Shown here: positions 26,327-34,362 of the stretch, in pieces | Layout of the letters: each line of letters begins with the position of its first letter | Position numbering within the stretch: the first letter of the stretch is position 1 | Assembly: GCA_937922185.1 (NCBI GenBank) | Contig: CAKZUT010000151.1 | Location: 1 to 43,053 of the forward strand | Direction: 5' to 3' | From: an uncultured Neomegalonema sp. | GTDB lineage: Bacteria > Pseudomonadota > Alphaproteobacteria > Rhodobacterales > Rhodobacteraceae | Length of the DNA: 43,053 nucleotides | The notes under the pieces: model-generated | The model's database searches: none | What the model was told of the DNA's origin: nothing | What the model saw: the letters and a program-made list of their open reading frames with translations, nothing else | Made by a program: the position numbers and the translations under genes

Positions 26327-27408
26327 ACGCCCTCCTCCTGCTGGTCCCATACGGGCAGCAACATGCGGAAAATCGTGCGCCCCTGCGCGCTTTCGCAGGA
26401 AATGACGCCGCCATGGTCGGCGACGATCTTCGATACAAGCGCCAGACCGAGACCCGCTCCGCTGGCCTTCGAGGTGACGAACGGCTCGAAGATATGGGGC
26501 GACAGGTCATCGGGAATGCCCCGGCCATTATCAATGATCGAGACCTCCAGCGGCAGGCTCTGTCGCCCTGCGCCCGCTGCTCCGGTCAGGCGAACGCCGG
26601 GGCGATAGGCCGTTCGCAGGGTTATTTCCCCTGTTCCATCAATCGCTTCAGCGGCATTTTTCACGAGGTTCTGGAACGCTTGCGCCAGTTGATCGCGGTC
26701 CCCGGCAGTGGGCGGCAGCGAGGGATCATATTCCTCCAGAAATCGCACGTTCCGGGCAAACCCGGCCCTTGCGGCCTTGCGCGTCATGTCAAGCGCGTCA
26801 TGCAGGTTGACCGGCATCCGCGCAGGGGGGCGCTCATCGGTGAAATGCTCCATCCGATCCACCAGACGCCCGATGCGCTCCGCTTCACCTTCGATGAGTT
26901 CGGCCAGCTCTGTTTCCTGATCGGCACCGAAATCCTGAAGCAGTTGCGCGGCACCGGAAATTGCGGCCAGCGGATTCTTGATCTCATGGGACAGGGCCGC
27001 CGCCATGCCGCTGACCGACCGTGCCGCACCGCGATGGGCAAGGTTACGGTCCATTTTTTCAGCAATCGAGCGAGGCTGTACCAGAACGAGCAGCGCGGTA
27101 CTTCGGGCGGTATCGGTCAGGGGCGACACCTGAACATCCACCTCCGCCGCCCCCGCATCATAGGTGAGGATCTCCACGCTGCGCTCGGCGAGGGATGTCG
27201 GGGTATCCCGTGCCTTGGTCACCAGCGAGGCGAGGCGCGATCCGTCAGGTGCAAATTCCTGAAAGTCCCGCCCTTTCAATGCCCTGACGCTCATTGTGAA
27301 GAATTGTTCTGCGGCTGCATTCACCGCCGTGATGCGATTATCCGATCCCACGACCAGCGCCGGACTCGGCAGCGAGTTCCACAGGACTTCATAATCCGTC
27401 CCGCTCAT
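26323..27408 (-). CDS. ntrB: Nitrogen regulation sensor kinase/phosphatase NtrB
   Basis: Cytoplasmic histidine kinase and phosphatase for NtrC, governed by PII protein. The 361 residues have an N-terminal PAS domain ([20 protein letters not shown]), the phosphorylated His141 in [19 protein letters not shown], and ATPase boxes [17 protein letters not shown] and [12 protein letters not shown]. No membrane helix is present, as expected. It overlaps both dusB and ntrC by four bases, so dusB-ntrB-ntrC is a coupled set, the classical nifR3-ntrB-ntrC arrangement of alphaproteobacteria. Confidence 0.96.
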   Translation of the reverse strand: MSGTDYEVLWNSLPSPALVVGSDNRITAVNAAAEQFFTMSVRALKGRDFQEFAPDGSRLASLVTKARDTPTSLAERSVEILTYDAGAAEVDVQVSPLTDTARSTALLVLVQPRSIAEKMDRNLAHRGAARSVSGMAAALSHEIKNPLAAISGAAQLLQDFGADQETELAELIEGEAERIGRLVDRMEHFTDERPPARMPVNLHDALDMTRKAARAGFARNVRFLEEYDPSLPPTAGDRDQLAQAFQNLVKNAAEAIDGTGEITLRTAYRPGVRLTGAAGAGRQSLPLEVSIIDNGRGIPDDLSPHIFEPFVTSKASGAGLGLALVSKIVADHGGVISCESAQGRTIFRMLLPVWDQQEEGV

Positions 27409-28409
27409 GCCGCATCCGCAAGGTCATCGGCGACCGCAGGCCAGGCATACCCGCCAAGCGCCGCGATAACGGCCTGGGGATCATCGTCGCGCACCAGCCG
27501 CGCCCGCAAATCCGCGCCCCCAGGGCGTCCCGCGAGGTACCAGCCGAAATGCTTGCGTGCCGCACGCAGGCCGATGCGGGTGCCATAACAGGAGAGCAGC
27601 CCCTCGTAATGCTCGATCACCAGATCGCGCAACTCCGATCCCGCCGGTGAAGGGCGTGGCCCGACCTCTTGCAAATCATCTGCAATCTGCCCCGCCAGCC
27701 ATGGAGCACCCTGCGTCCCCCGCCCGATCATCACACCCGCCGCACCCGATTGCGCCAGCGCCCTGCGTGCCGTTACCGGATCGACGATATCGCCGTTCAC
27801 AAGCACGGGGATATCCACCGCCTCGACCACCGCGCGCACGGCCCGCCAATCGGCGCAGCCCTTGTAGAACTGGGATCGGGTCCGTCCGTGAACCACCAGC
27901 ATCCGCACGCCCGCCGCCTCGGCCAGCCGTGCGATCTGCGGCGCGTTCATCGATCCTTCATCCCAGCCGAGCCGCATCTTGAGCGTCACGGGAATGGTCA
28001 CCGCATTGACCGTCGCCTCGATCAGGGACAGCGCCTTGTCGGGGTCGCGCATCAGCGCCGAGCCGGAATACCCGTTCGTCACCTTCTTCGCCGGACAGCC
28101 CATATTGATATCGAGGATACGCGCGCCGCCGTCCTCCACGCGCCGCGCGGCCTCGGCCATCCAGTGCGCCTCGCATCCGGCGAGTTGCACGGCGGAGAGC
28201 GCCTCGTCTCCGGCGGTCCTGAGCCGGATCGCGGACAGGGGCCGGAGATGCAGCATTTCCCGGCTCGCCACCATTTCAGAGACGACATAGGGCGCGCCAA
28301 GTCGGGCCGCGAGACGACGGAAGGGGCGATCCGTGATACCCGCCATGGGAGCGAGAGCCACCGGAACCGCGAGGCGTTCCCCGCCGATATCAATAGGCCC
28401 GATAGCCAT
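27405..28409 (-). CDS. dusB: tRNA-dihydrouridine synthase (DusB/NifR3)
   Basis: FMN enzyme that reduces uridines in the tRNA D-loop. The 334-residue TIM-barrel protein shows APMAGITDRPFRRLA, MVASREML, the active-site block DINMGCPAKKVTNGYSGSALM with the catalytic cysteine, LKMRLGWDE and VHGRTRSQFYKG. The phosphate-binding GVMIGRGTQGAPWL ends the barrel. ATG 28409 with GAGGGG just upstream is preferred over TTG 28424. It is the first gene of the ntr operon and divergent from ispDF across a 94-base promoter region. Confidence 0.94.
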   Translation of the reverse strand: MAIGPIDIGGERLAVPVALAPMAGITDRPFRRLAARLGAPYVVSEMVASREMLHLRPLSAIRLRTAGDEALSAVQLAGCEAHWMAEAARRVEDGGARILDINMGCPAKKVTNGYSGSALMRDPDKALSLIEATVNAVTIPVTLKMRLGWDEGSMNAPQIARLAEAAGVRMLVVHGRTRSQFYKGCADWRAVRAVVEAVDIPVLVNGDIVDPVTARRALAQSGAAGVMIGRGTQGAPWLAGQIADDLQEVGPRPSPAGSELRDLVIEHYEGLLSCYGTRIGLRAARKHFGWYLAGRPGGADLRARLVRDDDPQAVIAALGGYAWPAVADDLADAA

Positions 28410-28503
28410 GATGCCCCTCGTCAAAAACAGCGCCTCTCATACCCCTCCACGGACCGGAGAACAAGATTGTTGCGTCGCGATCCACTCGGGTTAGTGTCCG
28501 CGC

Positions 28504-29688
28504 ATGACATCGACACCCCCTCATACCGCCGCCCTGATCGTCGCCGCCGGGCGGGGAATGCGCGCAGGCGAAGGACTGCCCAAGCAATATCGCTCCGTTG
28601 GCGGTCGCCCCGTCCTTGCCCGCACCGTTGCCGCGTTCACCGACCATCCCCGCATCGGGACGGTCCAGATCGTGATCCATCCCGACGACCGGGCGCTTTA
28701 CGATACCTGCACTCCGGAGCATGAAAAACTGCTGCCCCCCGTATCGGGCGGAGACAGCCGCGCGGAGAGTGTCCTGCAGGGCCTGCGCGCACTTGCGACG
28801 CGAGGCGGGATAGACACCGTACTGATCCACGACGCGGCGCGCCCCTTCGTCGGCGCGGCGATGATAGATCGGGTTGCGACCGCTCTCACCGGGGCCGAAG
28901 GGGCGCTGGCCATGCTTCCGGCTGTCGATGCCATGCGCCATGTCGATGCACAGGGGCGGATCGGAGCGGATATCTCGCGCACCGGCATCTGTCGCGCACA
29001 GACCCCGCAGGGCTTTCGACTGACCCGATTGCTGGATGCCTTCGCGGCGGCGGAAGCAGGGGACACGCTGGCGGAGTATGCCGATGATGCCGCCATAGCC
29101 TTTGCCCACGGGCTGCATGTCGTGGCGGTCCACGGTGACGCGGCGAATTTCAAACTGACGATGCCGGAGGATTTCGCCATGGCCGAACAATTACTTGCGG
29201 TGCCCGATGTGCGGCATGGGCAAGGCTTTGACGTTCATGCTTTCGGTGAGGGCAATCGGGTAACCCTCTGCGGTATATCGATTCCTCATGACAAGGCCCT
29301 CAGCGGCCACTCCGATGCGGATGTGGGTTTGCACGCCCTGACCGACGCCATTCTGGGCGGGGCGGCCATGGGTGATATCGGTCGGCATTTTCCGCCCGAC
29401 GATCCGCAATGGAGGGGGGCGGACAGCGCCCTCTTTCTCGCCCATGCCGTGGCACTGGTACGGGAAGCGGGTTTCGTGCTGTCGAATCTCGATGTGACGC
29501 TGATGTGCGAACGCCCGAAGATCGGCCCCCATGCAACAGCCATGCGCGAACGGATCGCGGGTATCTGCGACATTGATATCTCGCGGGTCAGCGTGAAGGC
29601 GACAACGACAGAACGTCTGGGCTTTTGCGGACGGGAGGAGGGAATCGCCGCTATGGCGAGTGCCTGCCTGATCGGCGGCAAGGCATGA
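28504..29688 (+). CDS. ispDF: Bifunctional IspD/IspF enzyme of the MEP pathway
   Basis: Fusion enzyme for two steps of isoprenoid precursor synthesis: cytidylation of MEP (IspD) and cyclisation to MEcPP (IspF). The 394 residues divide into IspD at about 1-230 (nucleotide-binding LIVAAGRGMRAGEGLPKQY, then VLIHDAARPFV, and FKLTMPED) and IspF at about 236-394 (GFDVHAF with metal ligands, SGHSDADVGLHALTDAILG, and KATTTERLGFCGREEGI). Both active sites look complete. The separate IspE step is encoded elsewhere. The last four bases overlap pgpA. Confidence 0.97.
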   Translation: MTSTPPHTAALIVAAGRGMRAGEGLPKQYRSVGGRPVLARTVAAFTDHPRIGTVQIVIHPDDRALYDTCTPEHEKLLPPVSGGDSRAESVLQGLRALATRGGIDTVLIHDAARPFVGAAMIDRVATALTGAEGALAMLPAVDAMRHVDAQGRIGADISRTGICRAQTPQGFRLTRLLDAFAAAEAGDTLAEYADDAAIAFAHGLHVVAVHGDAANFKLTMPEDFAMAEQLLAVPDVRHGQGFDVHAFGEGNRVTLCGISIPHDKALSGHSDADVGLHALTDAILGGAAMGDIGRHFPPDDPQWRGADSALFLAHAVALVREAGFVLSNLDVTLMCERPKIGPHATAMRERIAGICDIDISRVSVKATTTERLGFCGREEGIAAMASACLIGGKA

Positions 29689-30188
29689 CTGCCCCGGCCA
29701 GAGTCATCGCAACAATGGGCGGTGTCGGATTTTCGCCCAAGGCCCCCGGCACCGTCGCTTCGGCGGTCGCGATCCTGCCCGCATGGCTGTTGCACTGGGC
29801 GGGTGGCTTCCCGCTTTTCGCCGCAGCGACATTGATCGCTGTCGGTGCCGGATACTGGGCAACAGCCCTCTATATTGCTGACAGACCGCCCGATGCCGAT
29901 CCCTCGGAGGTGGTCGTGGACGAACTGGCCGGACAATGGATCGCTCTCTGGCCGCTGTCCTGGGGTATGATGTATGCCGACAGCGCGCCGCATGTCTTTC
30001 CTTATCCCGGCTGGATCGCGGGGTTTGTCCTGTTTCGACTGTTCGACATCCTCAAGCCCGGACCGGTAGGCTGGGCCGACCGCAGACACGGCGCGTTCGG
30101 AATCATGGCCGATGACGTGATCGCCGGCATCCTCGCGGCGCTGATCGCGACATTGATGGCAGGGTTTGCCCATGGATGGTTCGGATGA
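29685..30188 (+). CDS. pgpA: Phosphatidylglycerophosphatase A
   Basis: Inner-membrane enzyme that dephosphorylates phosphatidylglycerophosphate to phosphatidylglycerol. The 167-residue protein has about four hydrophobic stretches. The family motifs are FSPKAPGTVAS near residue 15, VVDELAGQWIAL near 75, and FRLFDILKPGPVGWADRR followed by GIMADDVIAGI. The last provides the conserved Asp residues of the PgpA active site. ATG 29685 overlaps the ispDF stop by four bases, and its own stop overlaps the cinA start the same way. Confidence 0.94.
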   Translation: MTAPARVIATMGGVGFSPKAPGTVASAVAILPAWLLHWAGGFPLFAAATLIAVGAGYWATALYIADRPPDADPSEVVVDELAGQWIALWPLSWGMMYADSAPHVFPYPGWIAGFVLFRLFDILKPGPVGWADRRHGAFGIMADDVIAGILAALIATLMAGFAHGWFG

Positions 30189-30670
30189 CTGACAGTAAAA
30201 TCAGCATACTGGCGCGGGATGTTCTGAGCCGGGCGCAGGAACGCGGCATCATGATCGCCACCGCCGAAAGTTGCACCGGCGGCATGATCAGCGCGGCCCT
30301 GACCGCGATTCCCGGCTCCTCAGCCGTCTATGAGCGTGGATTCGTCACCTATTCCAATGCCGCGAAGATGCAGATGCTCGGGGTCGCGGCGGCAACCCTC
30401 GATGCCCATGGCGCGGTCAGTGAGCCGGTCGCCGCCGAGATGGCGCTCGGTGCGCGTCAGCACAGCACGACCCATCTCGCTGTTTCCGTTACCGGAATTG
30501 CCGGTCCTGGCGGATCGGATCATAAACCGGAGGGCAGGGTCTGCTTCGGGATCGCCTCGGAAGCCGTAACGACCGTCACCGTCGATTTTGGCCCCCTTGG
30601 CCGCGATGCCGTCCGGTCTGCAGCGACCTTCCATGCCCTGACTCTGCTGCAAACCGCCCTCGCAGACTGA
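30185..30670 (+). CDS. CinA C-terminal-domain nicotinamide-nucleotide amidase
   Basis: Stand-alone CinA C-terminal domain (PncC type) that deamidates nicotinamide mononucleotide to nicotinate mononucleotide in pyridine-nucleotide salvage. The 161-residue product shows the fingerprints TAESCTGGMISAALT, AVYERGFVTYSNAAK, AVSEPVAAEMA and VSVTGIAGPGG. The N-terminal MoeA-like domain of full CinA is absent, as in many alphaproteobacteria. ATG 30185 overlaps the pgpA stop. It is the end of the ispDF-pgpA-cinA set. Confidence 0.92.
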   Translation: MTDSKISILARDVLSRAQERGIMIATAESCTGGMISAALTAIPGSSAVYERGFVTYSNAAKMQMLGVAAATLDAHGAVSEPVAAEMALGARQHSTTHLAVSVTGIAGPGGSDHKPEGRVCFGIASEAVTTVTVDFGPLGRDAVRSAATFHALTLLQTALAD

Positions 30671-30680
30671 CGAAATTTTC

Positions 30681-30700
30681 AGCAAATCGGACTATTTGCT
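30681..30700. promoter_or_regulatory. Inverted repeat upstream of amtB
   Basis: AGCAAAT (30681-30687) and ATTTGCT (30694-30700) are exact complements across six bases, within the 121-base cinA-amtB space. No T-tract follows, so an operator is more likely than a terminator. A further GCAAATCC occurs at 30719-30726. I found no -24/-12 sigma-54 promoter with correct spacing. Confidence 0.35.
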
Positions 30701-30791
30701 CATTTCATTGGCATATTCCGCAAATCCATCGTTGCAATTCAATGCACCGATGCGAAATTCCCGCGACCGAATTCAGAGAGGGGAATTTCCC

Positions 30792-31979
30792 ATGAACGGA
30801 GCGGATACCGCTTGGATGATCGTCGCCACGGCGCTCGTCCTCTTCATGACCTTGCCGGGGCTGGCGCTGTTCTACGGCGGGCTTGTCCGGGCGAGAAACG
30901 TGCTGTCAGTCCTGATGCATTGCTTTTCCATCGCCTGCGTCATGTCGGTGCTGTGGCTGGCTTTCGGCTATTCCATCGCCTTCGGCGGTGACGGTGCCCT
31001 GTGGGGCGGACTGAGCAAGAGCTTTCTGAACGGCGTCACGACCGATTCGCTGTCCGGCACGATCCCGGAACCGCTGTTCTTCGCCTTTCAGATGACCTTT
31101 GCGATCATCACCCCCGCCCTGATCGTCGGTGCGTATGTCGAGCGGATCGGCTTCGGCTTCGTGATGCTGTTTTCTTCGCTCTGGATGCTGCTCTGCTATG
31201 CACCCGTGACCCACTGGGTTTGGGGTGGCGGCTGGCTGGGCCAGATGGGTGTCATGGATTTCGCAGGTGGCATCGTGGTGCATGAGACCGCCGGAATCGC
31301 GGCGCTGGTAATCGGCGTCAGCCTCGGCGCAAGGCGGGGTTTTCCAAAGGAAGTCAAGCCGCCGCATAACCCCGGCATGACGATGATCGGCGCGTCGATG
31401 CTCTGGGTAGGCTGGTTCGGCTTCAATGCGGGATCGCAGCTTGCGGCGGATGGCGGGGCGGCGATGGCGCTCGTCGTGACCCATATCTCGGCGGCGACCG
31501 CCTCGATCACCTGGGCACTCTACGAACGGTTCAAGCACGGAAAGGCATCCATGATCGGCATGGTCACGGGCACCATCGCCGGCCTGGCCTCCATCACCCC
31601 GGCATCGGGCTTCGTCGGCCCGGTCGGGGCGCTGTTCATCGGTGCCGTTGCCGGTATCCTGTGTCAGGAGATGTGCGGCTTCGTGAAAGCGCGTTTCAAG
31701 ATCGACGACACGCTCGATGTCTTCGCGGTTCACGGCGTCGGCGGCATCTTTGGTACGCTGATGGCCCCGCTGCTCGCGACGGGCGATCTGTCCGATGGTC
31801 AGGGCCTTATGACCCAGATCATCGCCCTCGTGGCCGTGGGGGTCTTCACCCTCGTGGTCAGCATCATTCTGGTCAAACTCTGCGCGCTGGTCTTCCCCTT
31901 GCGCGTGACCGAGGATGACGAGATAGAAGGGCTGGACTACACCGCGCATGGCGAACGCGCCTACGACTGGGCCTCCTGA
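30792..31979 (+). CDS. amtB: Ammonium transporter AmtB
   Basis: Inner-membrane channel for ammonium or ammonia. The 395-residue protein has eleven hydrophobic helices. The twin pore histidines lie in DFAGGIVVHETAG and VHGVGGIFG, and GLALFYGGLVR and WFGFNAGSQL are family signatures. ATG 30792 follows a GAGGGGAA site; residues encoded upstream are not conserved and do not form a signal peptide, so the protein lacks the cleaved leader of E. coli AmtB. Usually glnK sits directly upstream; here it is cinA, so the PII partner must be encoded elsewhere. Confidence 0.96.
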   Translation: MNGADTAWMIVATALVLFMTLPGLALFYGGLVRARNVLSVLMHCFSIACVMSVLWLAFGYSIAFGGDGALWGGLSKSFLNGVTTDSLSGTIPEPLFFAFQMTFAIITPALIVGAYVERIGFGFVMLFSSLWMLLCYAPVTHWVWGGGWLGQMGVMDFAGGIVVHETAGIAALVIGVSLGARRGFPKEVKPPHNPGMTMIGASMLWVGWFGFNAGSQLAADGGAAMALVVTHISAATASITWALYERFKHGKASMIGMVTGTIAGLASITPASGFVGPVGALFIGAVAGILCQEMCGFVKARFKIDDTLDVFAVHGVGGIFGTLMAPLLATGDLSDGQGLMTQIIALVAVGVFTLVVSIILVKLCALVFPLRVTEDDEIEGLDYTAHGERAYDWAS

Positions 31980-31990
31980 TCCCGACAGGC

Positions 31991-32015
31991 GGAGAGCGCG
32001 GTCTGCGCGCTCTCC
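31991..32015. terminator. Bidirectional terminator hairpin
   Basis: A perfect ten-pair stem (GGAGAGCGCG at 31991-32000 with CGCGCTCTCC at 32006-32015, loop GTCTG) fills the space between the convergent amtB and aconitase X small-subunit genes. There is no T-tract on either strand, so it may act with Rho or as an end-protecting hairpin. Confidence 0.6.
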
Positions 32016-32016
32016 A

Positions 32017-32427
32017 TCACCCCGCTTCCTGACCGACGATCATCCCGGCCCTGTCGAGCGACAGGCGGTCGCCGGTACGAAAGGGCGGATCGGGCAACAC
32101 AACCACGGGAACCGTCGGCCAGCCCATCTGCTGCGCCACGACCGCCCCGACCGGCAGGATCGCATCCCGCCCCCCGAGGATCAGCGCCGCAGGGGCAAGT
32201 CCGCTGTAGCACAGCTCCAGCATCACCGCCGATGAGGAACTGGACCCGATCAGACGCGGGATGACAAGGATCGTTGCGGCGACACTTTTCCCGCGCTGCG
32301 GATGCCCCGCAAGGGTCACTACGCCCGTCGCCGGATCGATACCGCCCCAAAAGCTGATCGGCGCATCCAGCCGCAGCACCGTCCCCTCTGCCTCCCCCGC
32401 CAGCAGGATCTCGCCCTGCCACCTCAT
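32017..32427 (-). CDS. Aconitase X small (swivel) subunit, DUF126
   Basis: Small subunit of a two-part aconitase X dehydratase. The 136-residue product has the swivel-domain pattern: LDAPISFWGGIDPATGVV, HPQRGKSVAATILVIPRLIGSSSSSAVMLEL with the serine-rich loop that closes on the substrate, and LGGRDAILPVGAVVAQQMGWPTVPVV. ATG 32427 overlaps the large-subunit stop by four bases; the frame continues upstream to 32604 but that part is unrelated. Substrate is discussed with the large subunit. Confidence 0.9.
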   Translation of the reverse strand: MRWQGEILLAGEAEGTVLRLDAPISFWGGIDPATGVVTLAGHPQRGKSVAATILVIPRLIGSSSSSAVMLELCYSGLAPAALILGGRDAILPVGAVVAQQMGWPTVPVVVLPDPPFRTGDRLSLDRAGMIVGQEAG

Positions 32428-33677
32428 CCCCAGACCTCCGCATCGCGCACCACGCGACCGGCCTGTGCGCTGGCCACGCAATCGGCCAGTGTCCCGAAGA
32501 CCGGCAGATGACCCGTGTTTCCGGTCGCATAATGGGCAAATTTCGCGGAATTGGTCATCATAACGCCGGGGGTCGCGGGCAGGATCGGCGTGACCGCGAT
32601 GCACGTATCGACCACGAATTCAACCCCCAGATCACGCAGGACCGCTTCCGTGCCGTCCGCCTCCAGCATCGTCATCACATGCCGCCCGAGACACACATAG
32701 ACCGGCACCCGGAATGCCCGCCGCCCGGCGACCCGCAACAGCGCCCGGCATTCCGCGTCCGAGAAATGCGGACTGCCCAGCGCCACGCTATCGACAGGCC
32801 CTGCCCCGGCAAGACTCAGTCCGTCCCGCGCCTCACGCACGGCATCGGGGGTGACCCGGATCGTCTCATCCGCAGGTCGCCCTCCCAGAGCCGTCTCCAC
32901 GTCCGGCGCTTCGGGGGTGATGCCCGCGATATGGATCAGCGCCACGGCCCCCGTCGAGGCCGCCCCGGCGCACAGAGCCTTGAGCTGGTCATCGGTCGCC
33001 CCCGGCAGCACCCCGTCGATCACGCAGACCGTCTCGCCCGCCAGCCGTCCGATCATCGCTCCGAGCACCGGAAAGAATGCGCTTTCCCGACGCAAAGTCA
33101 CCGACAGACCCGTGATATCGATGACAAGCCGCGCGGTACGGTTCTGCGTCCTGTGCAGCCCGTAATACGGTGCCCGCCCCGTAATCGCGCAGGCGATATC
33201 GAGAAAATCACCGTAGCGATTCGTCCGCGCGCCCAGCACTGTGTTGGCAAAGGCTACCGCGTTGGATTCTCCCCACGCGACCTGCTCTCCGGTTCCGGGC
33301 CGCATCCCCGCCTGATAGGGGGCGCAGGTCCAGCTCGGGCGGCACCCCATAACCTCATGCGCCATCATCAGGCGATAGGCCATCTTGCGACGCTCCGGCG
33401 GCAAGCGCGACTGATCGGGCTTGAGCAGGTTCAGCGCCCCGACATTGGTGGTGGCGGGCACCGAAACCCGCGCACCCCCTTCCGCCAGTGCCTCGCAATA
33501 GAGAACCCCTGAATCGCCGTGATAGAGGCACCCGTCGATATGCGAGCAGGTGATGGGCACCAGTCGCCGCGCGCCCAGCATCCGCCCGGCCTCCACAACC
33601 AGCTCCATCGCCATGCGTGCCCCTTTGCCTCCGGTTTCCCCGGCCAGCAGCGCGCGTTCCTCGTCGGTGAGTTCCAT
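32424..33677 (-). CDS. Aconitase X large (catalytic) subunit
   Basis: Catalytic subunit (formerly DUF521) of an aconitase X enzyme, about 417 residues. N-terminal MELTDEERALLAGETG, the metal- and substrate-loop CSHIDGCLYHGDSG, GVLYCEALAEGGARVSVPATTN and MGCRPSWTCAPYQ are family marks. Bacterial two-subunit members include cis-3-hydroxy-L-proline dehydratases; archaeal members dehydrate mevalonate 5-phosphate. Because ispDF shows that this organism uses the MEP route, a hydroxyproline-type substrate is more likely, but no proline-catabolic neighbour confirms it. ATG 33677 fits the family start; ATG 33689 is an alternative with no ribosome site. Confidence 0.88.
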   Translation of the reverse strand: MELTDEERALLAGETGGKGARMAMELVVEAGRMLGARRLVPITCSHIDGCLYHGDSGVLYCEALAEGGARVSVPATTNVGALNLLKPDQSRLPPERRKMAYRLMMAHEVMGCRPSWTCAPYQAGMRPGTGEQVAWGESNAVAFANTVLGARTNRYGDFLDIACAITGRAPYYGLHRTQNRTARLVIDITGLSVTLRRESAFFPVLGAMIGRLAGETVCVIDGVLPGATDDQLKALCAGAASTGAVALIHIAGITPEAPDVETALGGRPADETIRVTPDAVREARDGLSLAGAGPVDSVALGSPHFSDAECRALLRVAGRRAFRVPVYVCLGRHVMTMLEADGTEAVLRDLGVEFVVDTCIAVTPILPATPGVMMTNSAKFAHYATGNTGHLPVFGTLADCVASAQAGRVVRDAEVWG

Positions 33678-33710
33678 GGCCCCGATCATGGCGCGAAAAA
33701 GCGAAAGGCG

Positions 33711-34175
33711 CTACGCCGTGCCGTAGATTTTCGCGGCCCGCGACTCGAAGGCTTTCGTCACCTGTTTCAGCGCCAGCTCGAACGCCATGCCCGCCGCCCG
33801 TTGCAGAATGCGGCTGCGAAACTGAAACTCGACATCCAGCCCCATAGTACAAGCCCCCTCCCCCCTCGGCGTGAAGGTATAGAGCGTAACCAGTTTCTCG
33901 AACGGACCATTGATCGCCGTCACATCCACCTTCGCGTTGCCCTCCGCCTCGGGCGGGGTCAGCAGCACACGGGATGTATAGCGTTCCCGGAAAACCTTGA
34001 ACGACACCACGAGGTCGGCGAGCATCTCCTGCCCCCCCGGCACATCCCGGCGCTCACGCACTCTGGCCCCGATGGTCCAGGGAAGGAAGTCAGGATAGCT
34101 CTCCACGTCCGCCACCAGAGCATACATCTGCTCGGCGGAATATGGCAGATCGCGGCTTTCAGTATGGCGGGTCAT
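33711..34175 (-). CDS. RatA/COQ10-type START-domain protein
   Basis: Small START-fold protein of the RatA/COQ10 family (polyketide-cyclase-like). Members bind coenzyme Q or its precursors in mitochondria and alphaproteobacteria; E. coli RatA was described as a ribosome association toxin. The 154 residues show PYSAEQMYALVADVESYPDFLPW, then SFKVFRERYTSRV, FEKLVTLYTFTP and VEFQFRSRILQ. With ubiG, ubiX and complex I genes in the window, a ubiquinone role is the better reading. ATG 34175 is the family start; the frame to 34214 is an extension. It lies 33 bases upstream of the aconitase X pair. Confidence 0.87.
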   Translation of the reverse strand: MTRHTESRDLPYSAEQMYALVADVESYPDFLPWTIGARVRERRDVPGGQEMLADLVVSFKVFRERYTSRVLLTPPEAEGNAKVDVTAINGPFEKLVTLYTFTPRGEGACTMGLDVEFQFRSRILQRAAGMAFELALKQVTKAFESRAAKIYGTA

Positions 34176-34296
34176 GGCAACGCGGTTCTCACGAAGAAAG
34201 GCCGGAAGCATCATGCCCCCGGCCCTGCGAACCTATTGCAAGCGGTCGTTTTCTCAACCCGTCTTCGACGTCATCTTCCCCTCTCCCCCCTGAGAG

Positions 34297-34357
34297 TATG
34301 GAAGGCGGTGAGGACGGCGACGCTTCGATCCTTATCGAAGACACACCGCCCTCATAC
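34297..34357. other. Long imperfect hairpin after the RTX gene
   Basis: Nested complementary arms: TATG/CATA (34297-34300, 34354-34357), GGCGGTG/CACCGCC (34304-34310, 34344-34350) and CTTCGAT/ATCGAAG (34323-34329, 34334-34340). It starts five bases past the RTX stop codon. There is no T-tract; it could stabilise the 3' end or help Rho-dependent stopping. Confidence 0.45.
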
Positions 34358-34362
34358 CCACA

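Noticed and set aside
30701-30791. Sigma-54 promoter for amtB
   Set aside because: TGGCAT followed by GC is present near 30709-30721, but the GG-to-GC spacing is two bases too short, and a nearby TTGCA has no matching GG.
33678-33710. Terminator between the RatA-like gene and the aconitase X large subunit
   Set aside because: Only a four-pair stem (AGCG/CGCT) with TTTTT on the minus strand. Too weak to call, and the genes may be co-transcribed.
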